64,000 nucleotides of DNA from assembly GCA_900542185.1 (NCBI GenBank), contig UQMZ01000007.1, positions 1 to 64,000 of the forward strand. The letters run 5' to 3'. Position 1 is the first letter of the stretch; each line of letters opens with the position of its first letter. The notes beneath the pieces were generated by a model. It did not search any database and was not told the DNA's origin. It was given only the letters and a program-made list of their open reading frames with translations. This DNA comes from an uncultured Bacteroidales bacterium (lineage in GTDB: Bacteria; Bacteroidota; Bacteroidia; Bacteroidales; Muribaculaceae). The position numbers and the translations under genes were made by a program. Shown here one piece after another: positions 60,682 through 64,000 of the stretch.

Positions 60682-63399
60682 TTAGTCCTCGATGGCGGCC
60701 TGCGCCGCAGCTACGCGGGCAATGGGCACGCGGAACGGTGAGCAGCTTACGTAGTCCATGCCGATCTTGGCACAGAACTTGACAGAGCTGGGCTCGCCTC
60801 CGTGCTCGCCGCAGATACCCACCTTCAGGTCGGGCTTGGTGCTACGGCCTTTCTTCACACCCATTTCTACGAGCTGGCCAACACCTTCCTGATCCAGTAC
60901 CTCGAACGGATCTACCTTGATGATTCCCTTCTCCTTGTAGTATTTCAGGAACTTGGGAGCGTCATCACGGCTGTAGCCGAACGTCATCTGCGTCAGGTCG
61001 TTCGTACCGAACGAGAAGAAATCCGCTACCTCGGCGATCTTGTCGGCAGTCAGGGCTGCACGAGGCACCTCGATCATGGTTCCTACCTTGTAGGGAATCG
61101 ATGTGCCGCGCTCGTCAAACACTTTAGCGGCAGTTTCGTTGATAACGTTGGCCTGGTGCTGGATCTCCTTGAGCGTACCAACCAGGGGCACCATGATTTC
61201 GGGATAAACCTTGATGCCCTGCTCCTTGCAGATCAGCGCGGCCTCGATGATGGCTCGTGCCTGCATCTCGGTGATCTCGGGATATGTGATGCCCAGACGG
61301 CAGCCACGGTGTCCCAGCATGGGGTTGAACTCGCTGAGCTCGTCTACCTTGGCCTTAACCTCCTGAAGAGTCAGACCCATCTCGTCAGCCAGTTCCTTCT
61401 GAGTGGCTGTCTGATGAGGCACGAACTCGTGCAACGGGGGATCGAGCAGACGGATGGTAACACCACAGCCGTCCATAGCCTTGAAGATGCCTTCGAAGTC
61501 CATGCGCTGGATAGGGAGCAACTTGGCGAGTGCGGCACGGCGTCCTTCCTCGTCACTGCTCAGAATCATCTCGCGCACAGCCTTGATACGGTCGCCCTCG
61601 AAGAACATGTGCTCAGTACGGCACAGGCCGATACCCTTGGCACCGAAGCGACGTCCTGTCTCGGCGTCACGCGGAGTGTCTGCGTTGCAACGCACGTATG
61701 TTTTGGTATATTTCTCCGCAAGGTTCATGATGGCGCCGAAGTCACCGCTCAGCTCGGGTTCGGTGGTGGGAACCTGTCCCTCGTATACGTCGCCTGTCGA
61801 GCCGTTCAGAGAAATCCAGTCGCCTTCCTTGAAGGTCTTGCCACCCATCTTGACGGTCTTCTCCTTGTAATCAACCTGTATTTCACCGGCACCGGATACA
61901 CAGCACTTGCCCATACCGCGAGCCACAACGGCTGCGTGGCTGGTCATACCGCCGCGCATGGTCAGGATACCCTGAGCCACAGCCATTCCGCGAAGATCCT
62001 CGGGGCTGGTCTCGATACGTACCAGGATAACTTTCTTCTTCTTCTCGGCCCAGGCCTCTGCGTCATCGGCCTGGAATACGATCTGACCTGTTGCGGCACC
62101 GGGAGATGCGGGCAGGCCCTTGGCAACGACTACAGCACGCTTAAGGGCGTCCTTGTCGAATACCGGGTGCAGCAACTCGTCGAGTTTCTGGGGCTCCATG
62201 CGAAGCAGTACGGTCTTTTCGTCAATCATGTTTTCGCGCAACAAGTCCATGGCGATCTTGACCATGGCGGCACCGGTGCGCTTACCGTTACGGGTCTGGA
62301 GCATCCAGAGCTTGCCGTCCTGGATGGTGAATTCCATATCCTGCATGTCGCGGTAGTGGTCCTCCAGCTTGTGGGCGATGCTGATCAGCTCTGCGGCACA
62401 GTCGGGCATCGATTCCTCAAGCGCGGGATATTTGGTGCGACGTTCCTCTTCGCTGATGCCCTGCAGGGCAGCCCAGCGGCGCGAGCCCTCGATGGTGATC
62501 TGCTGCGGTGTGCGTACACCGGCCACAACATCCTCACCCTGAGCATTGATCAGGTACTCGCCGTTGAATATGTTCTCGCCTGTAGCGGCGTCACGGCTGA
62601 AGGCGACGCCAGTGGCTGAATTGTTACCCATATTGCCATAAACCATGGCCTGTACGTTGACGGCCGTTCCCCATTCCTCGGGAATCTGGTTCATGCGGCG
62701 ATAGATGATGGCGCGCTCGTTCATCCAGCTGTCAAACACTGCGCAGATACCGCCCCACAGCTGCTCCCATGCAGACTCGGGGAAGTCCTTGCCGGTATAA
62801 TCCTTTACGGCAGCCTTGAAACGCTTTACGAGTTCCTTCAGGTCGTCCACGTCCAGCTCGTTGTCGAACTTAACGCCCTTCTCCTCCTTCACGGCATCCA
62901 TTATGGCCTCGAAAGGATCGATGTCGGTCTTGCTCTTGGGCTTCATGCCGAGCACAACGTCACCGTACATCTGCACGAAACGACGGTAGCTGTCCCATGC
63001 GAAACGGGGATTGCCGCTCTTTTCGGCCATGTTGGCTACAGTCGCGTCGTTCATGCCCAGGTTCAATACCGTATCCATCATACCGGGCATGGATGCGCGG
63101 GCTCCGGAACGTACCGATACCAGTAGCGCATTGTCGGGATCGTCGAATTTTTTGCCGGTCAATGACTCTACATGGGCAATTGCTTTCTCAACGTCAGCCT
63201 TGATGTCGGCTACGACAGCGTCACGTCCCAGCTGGGTATACTCGGTGCATACTTCTGTGGTGATGGTGAAACCAGGAGGAACGGGCATGCCCAGCAGGTT
63301 CATTTCTGCCAGATTGGCGCCCTTACCACCAAGAAGGTTTCTCATGTCCGCTGTTCCTTCGGCCTTACCGTCGCCGAATGTATATATTTTCTTAGACAT
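60682..63399 (-). CDS. ppdK: Pyruvate, phosphate dikinase
   Basis: A 905-aa cytoplasmic enzyme interconverting PEP + AMP + PPi with pyruvate + ATP + Pi. The N-terminal ATP-grasp domain starts GGKGANLAEMN; the central swivelling domain carries the phosphohistidine in GGMTSHAAVVARGMGK (near 485); the C-terminal TIM barrel has CRTEHMFFEGDRI, GTMIEVPRA and the GICGEHGG active-site block. Length and order are standard. In Bacteroidales this enzyme is the common PPi-linked glycolytic or gluconeogenic step. It has its own promoter and terminator. Confidence 0.97.
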   Translation of the reverse strand: MSKKIYTFGDGKAEGTADMRNLLGGKGANLAEMNLLGMPVPPGFTITTEVCTEYTQLGRDAVVADIKADVEKAIAHVESLTGKKFDDPDNALLVSVRSGARASMPGMMDTVLNLGMNDATVANMAEKSGNPRFAWDSYRRFVQMYGDVVLGMKPKSKTDIDPFEAIMDAVKEEKGVKFDNELDVDDLKELVKRFKAAVKDYTGKDFPESAWEQLWGGICAVFDSWMNERAIIYRRMNQIPEEWGTAVNVQAMVYGNMGNNSATGVAFSRDAATGENIFNGEYLINAQGEDVVAGVRTPQQITIEGSRRWAALQGISEEERRTKYPALEESMPDCAAELISIAHKLEDHYRDMQDMEFTIQDGKLWMLQTRNGKRTGAAMVKIAMDLLRENMIDEKTVLLRMEPQKLDELLHPVFDKDALKRAVVVAKGLPASPGAATGQIVFQADDAEAWAEKKKKVILVRIETSPEDLRGMAVAQGILTMRGGMTSHAAVVARGMGKCCVSGAGEIQVDYKEKTVKMGGKTFKEGDWISLNGSTGDVYEGQVPTTEPELSGDFGAIMNLAEKYTKTYVRCNADTPRDAETGRRFGAKGIGLCRTEHMFFEGDRIKAVREMILSSDEEGRRAALAKLLPIQRMDFEGIFKAMDGCGVTIRLLDPPLHEFVPHQTATQKELADEMGLTLQEVKAKVDELSEFNPMLGHRGCRLGITYPEITEMQARAIIEAALICKEQGIKVYPEIMVPLVGTLKEIQHQANVINETAAKVFDERGTSIPYKVGTMIEVPRAALTADKIAEVADFFSFGTNDLTQMTFGYSRDDAPKFLKYYKEKGIIKVDPFEVLDQEGVGQLVEMGVKKGRSTKPDLKVGICGEHGGEPSSVKFCAKIGMDYVSCSPFRVPIARVAAAQAAIED

Positions 63400-63516
63400 A
63401 AAATGATTAATAAAAAGTATTATATTCGTTCAACAACCATGCCGTAACCCAGAGGGAAAGTTGATCCGACACAGTAGGGTTTATAAACATAACCTATAAA
63501 AAGTAACTTCTGTGTG

Positions 63517-63524
63517 CAAATTTA
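63517..63524 (-). promoter_or_regulatory. -7 element of the ppdK promoter
   Basis: TAAATTTG on the minus strand, about 118 nt upstream of the ppdK start, leaves a leader of roughly 110 nt. No clear -33 box. I see nothing else in 63400-63692; it is AT-rich non-coding sequence. Confidence 0.45.
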
Positions 63525-63692
63525 ATAATTTATAGTCGAAATTTAGTATTTTTACCGCAAAAAATGAACAATGTTGTGATTTTTCTTAACAAAACGGTCA
63601 TAGACTGACTATTGAAGGAGGTTTTGAGGAAGTATCATTTATACAAAAATAAAAAAAACGCGGATAAGCATTGCAAAGTCGGAAAAAAGCAT

Positions 63693-63700
63693 TAACTTTG
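63693..63700 (+). promoter_or_regulatory. -7 element of the tRNA-Ser promoter
   Basis: TAACTTTG lies 18 nt before the tRNA, with TTGC 18 nt upstream acting as the -33 box. Confidence 0.6.
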
Positions 63701-63717
63701 CAGTCGCAAATCGGAAA

Positions 63718-63805
63718 GGAGCGATGCTCGAGTGGCTGAAGAGGCACGCCTGGAAAGCGTGTATACGCCAAAAGCGTATCCCGAGTTCGAATCTCGGTCG
63801 CTCCG
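63718..63805 (+). tRNA. tRNA-Ser (anticodon GGA)
   Basis: Acceptor stem GGAGCGA (63718-63724) with TCGCTCC (63798-63804) and discriminator G. Anticodon stem CACGC/GCGTG encloses loop CTGGAAA with anticodon GGA at 63752-63754, reading UCC and UCU. The long variable arm (TATACGC...GCGTA) marks a class II tRNA, and the T arm contains GTTCGAATC. CCA is not encoded. Confidence 0.95.
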
Positions 63806-63812
63806 CAGAGTC

Positions 63813-63848
63813 AATACGCTGTGATCATATAGATGATTTCAGCGTATT
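63813..63848 (+). terminator. Terminator after tRNA-Ser
   Basis: A 9-bp perfect stem, AATACGCTG (63813-63821) with CAGCGTATT (63840-63848), is followed by TCTTTG. Confidence 0.7.
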
Positions 63849-63886
63849 TCTTTGTATTACACACAAGCTATATGACCATATAAAGT

Positions 63887-64000
63887 ATGATAGCCGATCT
63901 TATAGCAATATTCATAGGAAGTGGCCTTGGCGGAGTATGCCGTTATCTATTGTCAAAGGCCGTGCAATCGCATGTAGCGGAATGCGGCATGTTTCCATGG
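63887..64000 (+). CDS. crcB: CrcB-type fluoride channel, N-terminal part (runs off the window)
   Basis: The first 38 codons of a membrane protein beginning MIADLIAIFIGSGLGGVCRYLLSK (in pieces: IFIGSGLGG and CRYLLS), then CGMFPW at the window edge. The GxxGGxxRY block in the first helix is the family signature of CrcB/Fluc fluoride exporters, which work as dual-topology dimers. Only 38 nt separate it from the tRNA terminator, and I found no fluoride riboswitch there. The gene is cut by the window end, not broken. Confidence 0.85.
   Translation, partial: MIADLIAIFIGSGLGGVCRYLLSKAVQSHVAECGMFPW

Noticed and set aside
60802..62619. 605-codon open frame antisense to pyruvate phosphate dikinase
   Set aside because: It lies wholly opposite a strongly conserved enzyme, has His/Leu-rich mirror composition and no family features. 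It is a by-product of third-position GC bias.
63849..63886. Fluoride riboswitch upstream of crcB
   Set aside because: Only 38 nt separate the tRNA terminator from the ATG, and no riboswitch-like pseudoknot sequence is present.
1..64000. CRISPR arrays, insertion sequences and rRNA genes
   Set aside because: I saw no regularly spaced repeats, transposase genes or rRNA-like sequence. The mobile-type genes present are one intact tyrosine recombinase and one integrase remnant.

Overview
The window looks like chromosome of a gut Bacteroidales, probably Muribaculaceae (the family is inferred from overall protein style, not tested). What the sequence shows directly: many genes carry the Bacteroidota promoter form TTTG - 19/20 nt - TAnnTTTG; Shine-Dalgarno sequences are not evident; the tmRNA tag is GENNNYALAA; and there are SusC/SusD, a hybrid two-component system (HTCS), type V (Mfa/FimA-like) fimbrillins and a GH109-type glycosidase.

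Layout. (1) 1-5.0 kb is core: a DEAD-box RNA helicase, Lon protease and a TrmN6-like tRNA methyltransferase. (2) 5.1-9.7 kb is a small island behind the tmRNA gene (ssrA). A decayed integrase tail lies just after the tmRNA. Next come a leftward pair (PUA-like sensor protein plus tiny two-helix membrane protein) and a rightward RloA/RloB-type ATPase-nuclease pair. A promoter-hairpin-terminator unit closes the island, and its 3' end copies the tmRNA 3' end (21/24 nt). (3) 9.8-22.4 kb: a SagB-type nitroreductase, a tyrosine recombinase, a region with three 15-bp recombination-site-like dyads enclosing a leftward promoter, then an eight-gene fimbrial operon (DUF3575, DUF5119/anchor-like, six fimbrillin-family lipoproteins). 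58-bp imperfect direct repeats flank the fimbrial cluster. A truncated EcoRI-type methyltransferase and a gene fragment mark the edge. (4) 23.2-24.0 kb: an OmpA-family lipoprotein. (5) 24.1-51.9 kb: a large polysaccharide utilisation locus with GH92 and sialate O-acetylesterase leftward, then GH95, GH2 beta-mannosidase, SusC, SusD, an FG-GAP surface protein, a clan GH-D enzyme, GH92, an HTCS regulator and a GH36 alpha-galactosidase rightward. (6) 52.1-64 kb is mostly core: QueE/QueD, two PH-domain membrane proteins, a GH109-like plus NahK-like pair for GalNAc release and phosphorylation, a HipA-like kinase/DUF3037 pair, a HepT/MntA toxin-antitoxin pair beside a 5'-truncated gene, pyruvate phosphate dikinase, tRNA-Ser(GGA), and the start of crcB.

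How it works together (inference). The locus at 24-52 kb should bind, import and trim a branched mannose-, galactose- and fucose-bearing glycan, possibly acetylated and possibly host-derived. The HTCS would switch it on, probably through TGCGTCA-type sites shared by the GH95 and SusC promoters. The fimbrial operon appears to be phase variable. In the orientation present here its best promoter points away from it; inversion between the outer dyads would place that promoter about 60 nt upstream of the first gene. The tmRNA island and the 59-60 kb pair are the defence-like parts of the window.
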